A stretch of DNA of 50,392 nt from assembly GCA_937934745.1 (NCBI GenBank), contig CALGZC010000060.1, positions 1 to 50,392 of the forward strand, written 5' to 3'. This document shows positions 19,198 to 28,127 of the stretch, piece after piece. Made by a program: the position numbers and the translations under genes. Source of the stretch: an uncultured Blastocatellia bacterium (GTDB taxonomy: Bacteria > Acidobacteriota > Blastocatellia > Chloracidobacteriales > Chloracidobacteriaceae). Under the pieces are notes generated by a model. The model was not told where the DNA came from and made no database searches. It was given only the letters and a program-made list of their open reading frames with translations. Every line of letters starts with the position of its first letter. The first letter of the stretch is position 1.

Positions 19198-19620
19198 ATG
19201 GAGGAGAAGATGATACTACTCCTTCCTAAGGCTTTAATTTGTTTGTTAATTATTTCTCTTCTTTTATCTATTACTTCAAATTCCGTGTCAGGTCAAGGAA
19301 GTGTTGGGCTAGGGAGAGCACCACGTACGGCAAGTGAAATTAAGCGCAGCCTGAAAACGATTTTGATTGTTAAGTCTGTTGATCCAGAACTCTATACAAT
19401 TGAGGCAATGGATGAAATCACGGGAGATGAGCTTACTTACCGTGTTTCCAGAAATGCTAAAATTGTAACCGAAAAAGGATTTCCACTGATTAGTCGTAGC
19501 AAAGAGATTCGATTATCTGATATTAAGCCAGGTCAAAGACTTGAAGTTGTATATCGCGAGTCTTTGCCGACGCAACTCACACGTATTACGCTCCTAAAGA
19601 ACAAAGCAGATTCAGAGTAA
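19198..19620 (+). CDS. Small secreted protein of unknown function
   Basis: A 140-residue protein. Residues 5-30 form a hydrophobic signal peptide (LLLPKALICLLIISLLLSI) with likely cleavage after the NSVSG region; no lipobox cysteine is seen. The mature part, about 105 residues, looks beta-rich, with LKTILIVKSVDPELYTIEAM and a later DIKPGQRLEVVYRE stretch that resembles small OB-like periplasmic modules. The start follows AGGAGA. I do not recognise the family. It is the last gene of the AT-rich section (26 of 60 GC in 19561-19620). Confidence 0.75.
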   Translation: MEEKMILLLPKALICLLIISLLLSITSNSVSGQGSVGLGRAPRTASEIKRSLKTILIVKSVDPELYTIEAMDEITGDELTYRVSRNAKIVTEKGFPLISRSKEIRLSDIKPGQRLEVVYRESLPTQLTRITLLKNKADSE

Positions 19621-19632
19621 ACAGACGAATGC

Positions 19633-20295
19633 TTAGTCATCTGCAAGAATGGCAACGCCATGGCTTGTTCCGAGTCGTGTTGCACCGGCAGCAATAAGTT
19701 GTATAGCTTTTGCCCGATCTCGAATACCGCCAGAAGCCTTAATGCCAAGCGTCTTGCCTACGGTTTGTCGCAGAAGCCTTACGTCTGCTACGGTGGCACC
19801 GGCGGAGCTGAAACCAGATGAGGTTTTGACGAAATCTCCTCCGGCAGCTTGAATGACCTGGCAAGCCCTAACTTTTTCGCTGTCACTGAGTAGGGCTGTT
19901 TCGATAATCACCTTACAGATTGCCTGACAACGATGTACAGCGGTAACGACAGCGCGAATATCTGCTTCAACGAAGGCAAGGTCACCCTCTTTGAGTTTGC
20001 CAATGGCAATCACCATGTCGATTTCACGAGCACCGTTTTCCAGCGCTTGCTGAGCCTCAAAGACCTTGACTTCGGTGGTGGTAGCCCCGAGTGGAAAGCC
20101 CACAACGGTGCAGACGACCGGGGCCGTTTGGTGGGCAAGTTCCTGCACAGCCAATGATACCCAGATGGGGTTTACACATACGGCAGCAAAACCATGGGCT
20201 CTTGCTTCGGCACAGAGCTGCACCACGTCAGCCTGTGTTGCTTCTGGTTTCAAGCAAGTGTGGTCAATCAATGAGGCAAGGGCTTTAGTTTCCAT
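19633..20295 (-). CDS. deoC: Deoxyribose-phosphate aldolase
   Basis: A 220-residue DERA that cleaves 2-deoxyribose-5-phosphate to acetaldehyde and glyceraldehyde-3-phosphate in deoxynucleoside catabolism. Catalytic residues are all present: Asp93 in EIDMVI, the Schiff-base lysine K157 in FVKTSSGF and K186 in IKASGGIRD. The frame stays open 34 codons further up, but the ATG at 20295 gives the normal N-terminus ([12 protein letters not shown]) and has AGGA upstream. It follows the HEAT-repeat gene by 13 bp. Confidence 0.96.
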   Translation of the reverse strand: METKALASLIDHTCLKPEATQADVVQLCAEARAHGFAAVCVNPIWVSLAVQELAHQTAPVVCTVVGFPLGATTTEVKVFEAQQALENGAREIDMVIAIGKLKEGDLAFVEADIRAVVTAVHRCQAICKVIIETALLSDSEKVRACQVIQAAGGDFVKTSSGFSSAGATVADVRLLRQTVGKTLGIKASGGIRDRAKAIQLIAAGATRLGTSHGVAILADD

Positions 20296-20308
20296 ACGTT
20301 TTCCTATG

Positions 20309-21412
20309 TTAGCTGCCTTGCATAACCTGGATAACGGTTTCACGGGCAAAGCGATCGTCACTTTGCATGAGCTGAAGCAAGGCCTTTTCTCCAGCATCTC
20401 CGAGTTTCTTCAGCGCCTGTGCCGCATTGTGACGAACCCACCAAGCCTGATCGCTCACCGCTTGCTGGAGTCCAGATAAACCTACCAACAGTTGCAAGTC
20501 ACCGATGGAGCGGGCAGCAACGGCTCGGACTTCCCAAGCTGCGTCGTTCAATGCCCGGATAATCGCATCAACCTCCTGGGAGGACTCAACACCGAGCATT
20601 GTCAATGCACGTAACGCACGCGTGCGAAGATTTACCGACTGGCTGTCTAGTAAGCGAAGTGCCACCTGTCTGCCAGCAACAGGGTTAATGTATTGACGCG
20701 CTTGGGCACCAAAGTCAGTGATGAGGTCAAGTACTGCCGCCATAATCCGCTCACGGCGTTCACGCATGCCACCGGCTGAATCAAGCAACTCCATCAGTGG
20801 TAGGGTCAGGTCAAGCTGCATACCCATGAGCCGATTCGCCGCCTGCATAATTTGCCAGCCGTTAGCTTCGGAGAGAGCAATGACGACCGATTTAACTGCG
20901 CGCGCATCGGCTATTTCCGTCAGTGCCCAGATCGCTACCAACCGCAATTCGGTACAGCTATGCTTGCTGACACGTTCAAGTGTGCTCAGTGCCGGTAGGT
21001 GCCGTAACCACCCCAGGCGGAATGTTGCCTGTGAACGTTCCTCAAGTGTCCCATTGTGAATAATTTGAATGTCGTCAGCGACGAGCCCAAGCATTTCATA
21101 CAGTGATACCAGCGACTTTTGCAGTGGGCCGGTCGCTTCACCATAAGCCTCAACAACAGCTTGTTTGAGCGCCGCGACTTCCTCGCGTGTCGTGGCCCGG
21201 AACAACTGGGCCAGGGGAGCAACTTCTTCGCTTCCATTTGCCTGTGCTAGGCTGCTGTGTATCTCTTGGAGTTTGGCGCGGTAATGTTCATAGTGGCGTT
21301 TCTGCCGTTGAACGCGCCGGGCTAACCTTGCTCGGTTCAGCAGAAGAAATCCGATTCCGCCGACCGGAAGGAGAACCAACACACCGGAAAGCAGTAATAA
21401 CCAATTCGACAT
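20309..21412 (-). CDS. HEAT-repeat protein with N-terminal membrane anchor
   Basis: A 367-residue protein. Residues 4-27 are a transmembrane segment, followed by a basic stretch and a short coiled coil (about 30-60). From about 125 to the end there are repeated helical hairpins of HEAT type, such as [41 protein letters not shown] and [16 protein letters not shown]. Such scaffolds bind proteins rather than catalyse. The tail would lie in the cytoplasm if the anchor enters Nout. It reads into deoC on the same strand but no functional link is evident. Confidence 0.8.
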   Translation of the reverse strand: MSNWLLLLSGVLVLLPVGGIGFLLLNRARLARRVQRQKRHYEHYRAKLQEIHSSLAQANGSEEVAPLAQLFRATTREEVAALKQAVVEAYGEATGPLQKSLVSLYEMLGLVADDIQIIHNGTLEERSQATFRLGWLRHLPALSTLERVSKHSCTELRLVAIWALTEIADARAVKSVVIALSEANGWQIMQAANRLMGMQLDLTLPLMELLDSAGGMRERRERIMAAVLDLITDFGAQARQYINPVAGRQVALRLLDSQSVNLRTRALRALTMLGVESSQEVDAIIRALNDAAWEVRAVAARSIGDLQLLVGLSGLQQAVSDQAWWVRHNAAQALKKLGDAGEKALLQLMQSDDRFARETVIQVMQGS

Positions 21413-21558
21413 TGTGTTAGTGAGTTGGGATGTTTAACCAGGCGGCCCCTACAGGCTTGCACCAGGGGCTTGCACCGGGCGGCGGTGACACACCAAACGG
21501 TATGGGAAATCGCCGGGGTTCGCAATAACATTCGCAACAATCGTTTCACGGTCTGCAC

Positions 21559-21597
21559 AAAAATGCAGGCGTAGGTGCCAGTGCCGGTCCTACGCCT
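21559..21597 (-). terminator. Intrinsic terminator of the fad operon
   Basis: A perfect 9-bp stem, AGGCGTAGG at 21567-21575 with CCTACGCCT at 21589-21597 and a 13-base loop, lies 36 bp beyond the fadE stop. Read on the minus strand, the stem is followed by GCA and then five T (21563-21559), the classic rho-independent form. It closes the tetR-to-fadE transcription unit. Confidence 0.75.
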
Positions 21598-21632
21598 TGC
21601 CTGTCATTGCCTACTGCGCAACAACCTTGTCC

Positions 21633-23453
21633 CTAAATGGAAAAAACCGGGTAGCCACGGACTTCAAATGCTCGCTCCGCGAGGTAACGGCGTAACTGAA
21701 CTGTGTCCACCAAGTCATACTTGCTAAAGCGTTTGACGGCTGCAAGCTGGATGCGGAGGTTGTCGCCTTCCGACAGCGTGGGCAAAATCCGCCGGGCGGT
21801 TAGCTCGATCCGTCCAACCGCATCATTGATAAAGACCTGCGTCGCCGCCAGTGCATCGCGCGTCGTGATTTCGTGAAGGCGTCCCTGATGCAGCTTCAGT
21901 GCCCGTAAGTAGCTGCTCTCCATCGCAAAGACATCCATCGCAATGTCGCTGAAAGCTATGAGGACTTCCTGCTCTTCGCTCAGCTTTTGTCCGTATTTTT
22001 GAACGGCAGCGCCAGCAATAAGCAGCGCAATCTTTTTACAGTCCACAATGGCTTTGCGCTCTTTGGCAAGTGGAGTGTCCTCCACTTCATCAAAGGACGG
22101 GCCGGCTAGGAGTTCATCCAGAACGTTTTGAACCGCCTGCATAATTGGCAGCTCACCGCGCATGCCGCGCTTGAGCAGCATGCCTGGGATGAGCAAGCGG
22201 TTGATTTCATTCGTACCTTCAAAGATGCGATTGATGCGCGCATCACGGTACGCCCGCGCCACAGGATACTCTTCCGAGTATCCATAGCCACCAAATGTCT
22301 GCACGGCCTCATCCGCGACGTAGCCCAGCATTTCGCTGCCGTAGACTTTCATAATCGAGCATTCGATGGCGTATTCCTCGATCCCCTTTAGAATCCGTTC
22401 AGCATCATCAGCATCGACATCGGCCAGGATGTTATGGATCAGCCCAGCAGTGCGATACGACATGCTTTCGGTCGCATAAATTCGCGCCACCATTTCGCCG
22501 ATCTTGTACTTAATTGCACCGAATGAACCAATTGGGCGGTCAAACTGTTTACGCTCCATGGCGTACTTAGCCGTGTGCTCCAGAATGGACTTTGCGCCTC
22601 CTACTACACCGCCACCTAGTTTGTAGCGGCCCAGATTGAGACAGTTGAAAGCAATCAGATGGCCTTTGCCGATCTCGCCAAGCAAGTTCTCTTTAGGGAC
22701 AGGGACATTTTCAAGGATAAGCTGCCGGGTAGAAGAGCTGTGGATACCCATTTTGTTTTCTTCTTTACCCGTTGAGACACCAGGGTAGTCTCTGTGGACA
22801 ATGAAGGCCGAAAACTTTTCGCCATCCACTTTACAAAAGACGATAAAAATATCGGCGAAACCAGCATTGGAGATCCACATTTTTGTGCCGTTGAGGATGT
22901 AGTGTGTCCCCTCTTCATTGAGAACGGCCTTTGTCCGTGCGCCAAGGGCATCTGAACCGCTGCCTGGCTCAGAGAGGGCATAGGCTGCCAACCACTCGCC
23001 GCTGCCGAGCTTAGGAAGGTAGTATGCTTTCTGTTCGGGTGTACCAAAGTAGGTAATCGGCCAGGTGCCGATACCCGTGTGGCCGCCAAGCGAGACCGAA
23101 AAGCCGCCAGAGCGGGAGATAAACTCTGATACTAACATCTGACAGACTTTGTCCAGCTCAAGACCACCATACTTGGCCGGAATGTCTCCCGATAACAGAC
23201 CGATGTCTGCTGCTTTACGCAGTAAATTGACGGTCAGGCTGAAATCACCTGTCTTGTATTGTTCTTCGAGTTTTTCCATGTTCGGCAGGACTTCTTGATT
23301 GACAAAATCGGCTGTCGTTTTGGCAATCAGGCGCTGCTCATCATTGAAATCTTCGGGTGTAAAGACATCCTGTGGGGAAACCATTTCGAGCAGGAAGCTC
23401 CCACCCTTAGGATAGGCCGCTGTGGTTTTTGGAGCAGGTCTTGGAGCTGACAT
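21633..23453 (-). CDS. fadE: Acyl-CoA dehydrogenase, long-chain type
   Basis: A 606-residue flavoprotein catalysing the first step of beta-oxidation, acyl-CoA to trans-2-enoyl-CoA. The FAD/substrate motif YALSEPGSGSDALG is near 170 and the catalytic glutamate is in RIFEGTNEINRLL near 420. The extra C-terminal domain (about 450-606) matches the VLCAD/ACAD9 and Bacillus FadE class rather than the 380-residue short enzymes. An AAAGGA site precedes the ATG. It is the last gene of the fad operon, before a terminator. Confidence 0.93.
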   Translation of the reverse strand: MSAPRPAPKTTAAYPKGGSFLLEMVSPQDVFTPEDFNDEQRLIAKTTADFVNQEVLPNMEKLEEQYKTGDFSLTVNLLRKAADIGLLSGDIPAKYGGLELDKVCQMLVSEFISRSGGFSVSLGGHTGIGTWPITYFGTPEQKAYYLPKLGSGEWLAAYALSEPGSGSDALGARTKAVLNEEGTHYILNGTKMWISNAGFADIFIVFCKVDGEKFSAFIVHRDYPGVSTGKEENKMGIHSSSTRQLILENVPVPKENLLGEIGKGHLIAFNCLNLGRYKLGGGVVGGAKSILEHTAKYAMERKQFDRPIGSFGAIKYKIGEMVARIYATESMSYRTAGLIHNILADVDADDAERILKGIEEYAIECSIMKVYGSEMLGYVADEAVQTFGGYGYSEEYPVARAYRDARINRIFEGTNEINRLLIPGMLLKRGMRGELPIMQAVQNVLDELLAGPSFDEVEDTPLAKERKAIVDCKKIALLIAGAAVQKYGQKLSEEQEVLIAFSDIAMDVFAMESSYLRALKLHQGRLHEITTRDALAATQVFINDAVGRIELTARRILPTLSEGDNLRIQLAAVKRFSKYDLVDTVQLRRYLAERAFEVRGYPVFSI

Positions 23454-23542
23454 GGATCAAAGTCCTTTCTACGGGGCAAAGTTGCTACTGTCCCGCCTGT
23501 TATGCGCGGTGGTGTTGGAGCGTTGTGGGAGGAACAACGCCA

Positions 23543-24187
23543 CTACTTACGTGAGGCAGACTTCAGAAATGTGAAGCTTTTGAAAGAACGTTCAAACAGA
23601 GATGCAGACTCGGGATTATCCCAGAAGGAAGTTGGAGCTGCTGCCTGGACAATGTAAAAATAATCCTGATGTGGGATTCCATACTCAACAGTGCGATAGG
23701 TTTTTTCACCGTCAATTTCGTAAACAAACAGCATTGCTTCCCTACCGGCTAGCATTGCTTTCTCAAACTTGAGAATACGCAGCTTACTCGCGGTAATGTC
23801 GGTGGTATCCTGCAGCTGAGCTTTTTGGCGGTTGTCGGCATAGCTAACCTTGACCTGTCGCAGGCGCGATTCCATCCCGTTAGGCATGACAATGCTTGGA
23901 ATGGCTAGGACGGCAAAGCGCGGCGACCATTCGTCAGATTCTTCCGCCATACAAAACAGTTTTGGCAGCCCAGAATCTTCCTCGTTGATGACCGTCCAGA
24001 GGCGGTTGGGTTTGGCAAAACGAATCCCCATCAGGCTGCTAGCAACTTCTATGGTGTCTGCCGTGCGCGGGTTGACCTCGGCTTTGTCCGGAACCTGTGG
24101 ACCGAGCACAGCTTGTGACAAATTAGCGGCCGGAACAGTCAGACCAAGAACAGCACCGACAATCCAGGACTGACAACGAGTGGTCAT
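23543..24187 (-). CDS. Secreted hypothetical protein inside the fad operon
   Basis: A 214-residue protein with a signal-like N-terminus (residues 8-28) and no lipobox. The rest looks like a single alpha/beta domain, with GIRFAKPNRLWTVINEEDSG near residue 53 and a C-terminal SLFERSFKSFTFL; this end-pattern recalls PsbP/DUF1795-like domains, but that is only a resemblance. It lies between fadA and fadE, and has its own AGGAG site. Nothing shows its function; its place suggests co-expression with beta-oxidation. Confidence 0.75.
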   Translation of the reverse strand: MTTRCQSWIVGAVLGLTVPAANLSQAVLGPQVPDKAEVNPRTADTIEVASSLMGIRFAKPNRLWTVINEEDSGLPKLFCMAEESDEWSPRFAVLAIPSIVMPNGMESRLRQVKVSYADNRQKAQLQDTTDITASKLRILKFEKAMLAGREAMLFVYEIDGEKTYRTVEYGIPHQDYFYIVQAAAPTSFWDNPESASLFERSFKSFTFLKSASRK

Positions 24188-24214
24188 ATATTGCTCCTGT
24201 ATGTTTTGTGGTCC

Positions 24215-25405
24215 TCAGGTTTCATTGGGGAACACGTCAAACACACCGGCAGCTCCCATGCCGCCGCCGATACACATTGTCACCAACCCATAGCCACCGC
24301 CACGCCGGCGCAGTTCATACAGCAATGAAGCTGTCAGCTTCGCGCCGGTGCAGCCGAGCGGATGCCCCAGCGCAATAGCGCCGCCGTTGACATTGACGCG
24401 TTCTGAGTCCAGCTCCAGGGTTTTCATAACGGCCAGCGCCTGGGCGGCAAAAGCTTCGTTCAGCTCGATGAGCTTGATGTCATCAAGCGTCAGTCCGGCG
24501 CGCTTCAGGACCTTGGGGATCGCCTCGACTGGGCCGATACCCATGATTTCAGGTGCGACACCGCCAGTTGCAAAAGCGACAAAGCGGGCCAGGGGTTTCA
24601 GACCCAGTGCCTGCGCCGTGGCGTCCGACATAACCACAACCGCTGCCGCACCGTCGCTCATCTGGGACGCATTGCCGGCCGTTACTTGTCCTGCGACGTG
24701 AAAAGCCGGTTTGAGCTTGGCCAGGGCCTCAAGGGTGGTGTCAGGACGGGGCCCTTCATCCACCTCAAACGTCCGTTCGGTCGTAACCGTTTGACCTCGC
24801 GCGCCACGCTGTTTGTCAACCACTGGCACCGGTACGAGTTCATCACGAAACTTGCCTGCCCGCTGGGCAGCCACGGCACGTTGGTGACTGCGGTAGGCAA
24901 AGGCATCGGCTTCTTCGCGCGAAATGTTGTACCGGCGCGCCACCATTTCAGCCGTTAGACCCATGCTCAGGTACACGTCCGGGTACGTCTCTACCAGCGT
25001 CGGATTCGGTGACAACTTGTGGCCGGTCATCGGAATCAGCGACATGCTTTCTGTTCCACCGGCCACGATGACCTCTGCACCGCCGGCTCGGATGCGCTCA
25101 GCGGCAAAGGCAATGGCTTGCAGACCGGAAGCGCAGAAGCGGTTGACCGTAACAGCACTGACCGACACCGGCAATCCCGCCCGCAAAGCGGCAATCCGTG
25201 CGACATTCATCCCCTGTTCTGCTTCAGGCATGGCGCATCCGAAGATCACGTCGTCAATGGCAGCCGGATCTAACGGGGCAGCACGTTCAACGGCAGCGCG
25301 GATGGCGACCGCTCCGAGGTCGTCGGGGCGGACATGGGCCAGTGCGCCTTTCGTAGCTTTGCCGACCGGTGTACGGGCGGCGGAGACAATGACGGCTTCA
25401 GGCAT
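24215..25405 (-). CDS. fadA: Acetyl-CoA acyltransferase (thiolase)
   Basis: A 396-residue thiolase that splits 3-ketoacyl-CoA with CoA to release acetyl-CoA. The nucleophilic cysteine is in [11 protein letters not shown] near residue 90, the histidine in [16 protein letters not shown] near 350 and the second cysteine in [13 protein letters not shown] near 380. The N-terminus [13 protein letters not shown] is typical. It sits 27 bp after a small gene in the fad operon. This FadA pairs with the FadN-type multifunctional protein upstream. Confidence 0.95.
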   Translation of the reverse strand: MPEAVIVSAARTPVGKATKGALAHVRPDDLGAVAIRAAVERAAPLDPAAIDDVIFGCAMPEAEQGMNVARIAALRAGLPVSVSAVTVNRFCASGLQAIAFAAERIRAGGAEVIVAGGTESMSLIPMTGHKLSPNPTLVETYPDVYLSMGLTAEMVARRYNISREEADAFAYRSHQRAVAAQRAGKFRDELVPVPVVDKQRGARGQTVTTERTFEVDEGPRPDTTLEALAKLKPAFHVAGQVTAGNASQMSDGAAAVVVMSDATAQALGLKPLARFVAFATGGVAPEIMGIGPVEAIPKVLKRAGLTLDDIKLIELNEAFAAQALAVMKTLELDSERVNVNGGAIALGHPLGCTGAKLTASLLYELRRRGGGYGLVTMCIGGGMGAAGVFDVFPNET

Positions 25406-25432
25406 ATCAGAAAGGCCTCAGAGAAGTAATGG

Positions 25433-25642
25433 TCAGGCTTTTTCGCTCTCGCCTAAGATTTTGAGTGCCGTCCGGTACGGCTCTTCAAGGGCCGCAATTT
25501 CGCGAACGCGCTCCTCGTAGTACTGCGTGAACATCTCACGTTGTTCGTCGTCTTTGGCCAGACCGATTTGTTGTTTCCAGTGACGAAGCCAGATGTTGGC
25601 CTCCTTGTAACGTTTGACAATTTCTTCCGGGGTGCGAGCCAT
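25433..25642 (-). CDS. Small helical protein between fadN and fadA
   Basis: A 69-residue acidic protein predicted almost all-helical, with repeated RYKEANIWLRHWKQQIG and QYYEERVREIAALEEPYRTAL segments that would form a helical hairpin. ATG at 25642 directly follows a strong GGAGGG; a further 10 codons upstream are open but lack a site. It fills most of the 276-bp space between fadN and fadA. I do not recognise a family. Strict fit between two fad genes with its own ribosome site makes it likely real. Confidence 0.7.
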   Translation of the reverse strand: MARTPEEIVKRYKEANIWLRHWKQQIGLAKDDEQREMFTQYYEERVREIAALEEPYRTALKILGESEKA

Positions 25643-25681
25643 ATGCCCTCCACAAGCTTGGGATCGATGCAAAAGGCTGCT

Positions 25682-28063
25682 TTAGTTGCGCAGCGGCTTA
25701 CCGGTTTTAAGTGTGTGCTGGATTCGCTCCTGTGTTTTGCGCTCACCGAGCAGACTCAAAAAGCCCTCCCGCTCCAAGTCCAGCAGGTCTTGTTCGGAAA
25801 CTGTGCTGGGATGGTTGAGGTCGCCGCCCGTTAGGACCTTGGCGACTTTGCTGCCGATGAGGACATCGTGTTCGGTGGCGTACCCGGCGCGGAGCATTTG
25901 GTGGAGCCCCAACTTGAGCAGCGCCAAGCCAGCTTCGCCTACCGCCGGGATATCGGTGCGCGGCAACGGTTGGCGATAGCCTTCCAATGCCAGCGCCAAA
26001 ACAGTCTGCTTGGCATCGGCAATGAGCCGGTCGCGGTTCATGGTCACGCCGTCAGTCGGACGCAGATAACCCAGCTCACGTGCTTCCTCAGCACTGGTTG
26101 AGGTTTTGGCCAGCATAATATTCTGGAAGGCTTCCTTGATGAAGACCATCAGGTCGGCCTCAGTGCCACGGGCGCGGTCAGCACAGCGAACCAGCATCTC
26201 CTTGGTGCCACCGCCTGCCGGCAGCAGGCCTACGCCGACTTCAACCAGCCCAATGTAGCTTTCGGCTGCTGCCCGGACGCGGTCGGCATGGAGTGTCATC
26301 TCGCAGCCGCCGCCCAACGTCAACCCAAACGGTGCAACAACGGTCGGTTTGGGTGAGTAGCGCAGCGACATCACTGCGTTTTGGAACGTCCGTACGGCCT
26401 GGTCCAGCTCCTCCCATTCGCCCTCCTGGGCCCCCATTAGCATCATCATGAGGTTAGCACCGGCGCTGAAGTTTTCACCCTGATTGCCGACGACCAACCC
26501 AACGAAATTTTGCGCCACTTCCCGGACGGCAAACTGGATCATGCTGATGGTGTCCGCGCCGAGCGCGTTCATTTTGGTGTGGAACTCCAAGCACGCCACA
26601 CCGTCACCAATGTCAATCAGCGACGCACCGGGATTTTTCTTGATGACGCCTGTACGTTCCTTGACCGATTTGAGCACGATCACCCCAACCCGTTCGGGAA
26701 TCGGCACATGGGCCTTACGCGCTGGGACGAAAACGGTGGGTGTGCCGTCCTGCGCGGCATAGAAGCTTGTCTTTCCTGTTGTCAGTAGGTCGGTGACAAG
26801 GGGTGGGATTGGCTTACCGTCAGCTTCCAGGCGCTTGACCGTCTCAGTGACCCCCAGCGCATCCCATGTCTCAAACGGCCCCAGTTCCCAGTTGTACCCC
26901 CACTTCATAGCGCGGTCGACTTGTAGGAGATCGTCCGTGATTTCGGGAATGCGGTTGGCGGCGTACACCAGGGCGTCGCCGATGACCGCCCACAAGAAGC
27001 GGCCGACCTTGTCCTGACCGTTGACGAGAAAGCGCAGCCGCTCCCGTACGTCGCCAATGCGTTTGGCCTCTTCAAGTGAGGGGAAGTTGACCTTTGGCTG
27101 TGGGTGGTACTCCAGCGTTTGATAGTCGAGTTCGAGGATGTCACGGCCGGTTTCGGTCTGGACGCGCTTGTAAAAGCCCTGTCCGGCCTTGTCGCCGATC
27201 CACCGCCGCTCGACCATTTGCCGAATAAAGTCGGGTGGCACAAACAATGCCCGGCACTCGTCGTCGGGAACGGCCTCGTATAGGGTTTGCGCGACCGCCA
27301 CTGTCGTGTCCAATCCTGAAAGATCGCCCGTGCGGAACGTGGCGCTGTTGGGGCGGCCGATGGCAGGGCCGGTCATTTTATCCACTTCGGTAATTGAAAG
27401 GCCCATTTCCATCATGACCTGGATGGTTCGCATGAAGCCGTAAATGCCGATGCGGTTGGCAATGAAGTTAGGGCGGTCATTGGCGTACACGATACCTTTG
27501 CCCAGAAGCTCATCGCAGAGCTTGGAAGCAAAACAAGCGGCTTCCGGATCGGTGTCGGGCGTCCGAATCAACTCGACGAGATACATGTAGCGTGGTGGGT
27601 TGAAAAAGTGTGTCCCCAGGAAATTGCGCCGGAAGTCATCTGAGCGGCCTTCCGCCAGTGATGCGATGGGAAGACCGGAGGTGTTGGATGTGATGAGACT
27701 GCCGGGTTTGCGAAATGGCTCGATTTTTTCGTAGAGGGCGCGCTTGATGGCCAGATTTTCCGTCACAGCTTCAATGATCCAGTCGGCATCGGTGAGCCAG
27801 TCCAAGTGATCCTCAAAGTTGCCGACGCGAATGCGTGCGATGTAACGGTTAAGGAACAACGGGGCGGGTTTTTGCCGTTGTAGGCGCTCAAGGGCTGCCA
27901 GAGCAAGGCGGTTGCGGACGTTGACATCCGCCTCCGGCGGCGCGTCAGGCGGGACAATATCAAGCAGAACAACCGGGATCCCGGCATTGGCCAGATGGGC
28001 GGCAATTTGTGCGCCCATCACCCCTGCACCAAGTACGGCCGCCTTTTCCATTTTACGAGCCAT
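25682..28063 (-). CDS. fadN: 3-hydroxyacyl-CoA dehydrogenase / enoyl-CoA hydratase, FadN type
   Basis: A 793-residue fusion that hydrates enoyl-CoA and oxidises 3-hydroxyacyl-CoA. Unlike enterobacterial FadB, the dehydrogenase comes first: NAD-binding AVLGAGVMGAQIAAHLANAG starts at residue 8, followed by GTHFFNPPRYM and the NFIANRIGIYGF motif. The crotonase-type hydratase lies at about 490-700, with GLTLGGGCEM and a GLVEVGVGLLPAGGGTKEM stretch holding the catalytic glutamate. Length and order match Bacillus FadN. An AAAGGGA site precedes the ATG. Confidence 0.95.
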   Translation of the reverse strand: MARKMEKAAVLGAGVMGAQIAAHLANAGIPVVLLDIVPPDAPPEADVNVRNRLALAALERLQRQKPAPLFLNRYIARIRVGNFEDHLDWLTDADWIIEAVTENLAIKRALYEKIEPFRKPGSLITSNTSGLPIASLAEGRSDDFRRNFLGTHFFNPPRYMYLVELIRTPDTDPEAACFASKLCDELLGKGIVYANDRPNFIANRIGIYGFMRTIQVMMEMGLSITEVDKMTGPAIGRPNSATFRTGDLSGLDTTVAVAQTLYEAVPDDECRALFVPPDFIRQMVERRWIGDKAGQGFYKRVQTETGRDILELDYQTLEYHPQPKVNFPSLEEAKRIGDVRERLRFLVNGQDKVGRFLWAVIGDALVYAANRIPEITDDLLQVDRAMKWGYNWELGPFETWDALGVTETVKRLEADGKPIPPLVTDLLTTGKTSFYAAQDGTPTVFVPARKAHVPIPERVGVIVLKSVKERTGVIKKNPGASLIDIGDGVACLEFHTKMNALGADTISMIQFAVREVAQNFVGLVVGNQGENFSAGANLMMMLMGAQEGEWEELDQAVRTFQNAVMSLRYSPKPTVVAPFGLTLGGGCEMTLHADRVRAAAESYIGLVEVGVGLLPAGGGTKEMLVRCADRARGTEADLMVFIKEAFQNIMLAKTSTSAEEARELGYLRPTDGVTMNRDRLIADAKQTVLALALEGYRQPLPRTDIPAVGEAGLALLKLGLHQMLRAGYATEHDVLIGSKVAKVLTGGDLNHPSTVSEQDLLDLEREGFLSLLGERKTQERIQHTLKTGKPLRN

Positions 28064-28127
28064 AGTGTGCTATCCCTTTCAAAGGTGAGTCATCTGTGGC
28101 CGGCACTGCGTCCGAGGCTGGCACGAC

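Noticed and set aside
21454-21476. Two direct copies of GGCTTGCACC 13 bp apart
   Set aside because: Short, only two copies and in a small non-coding space; chance or a minor duplication.
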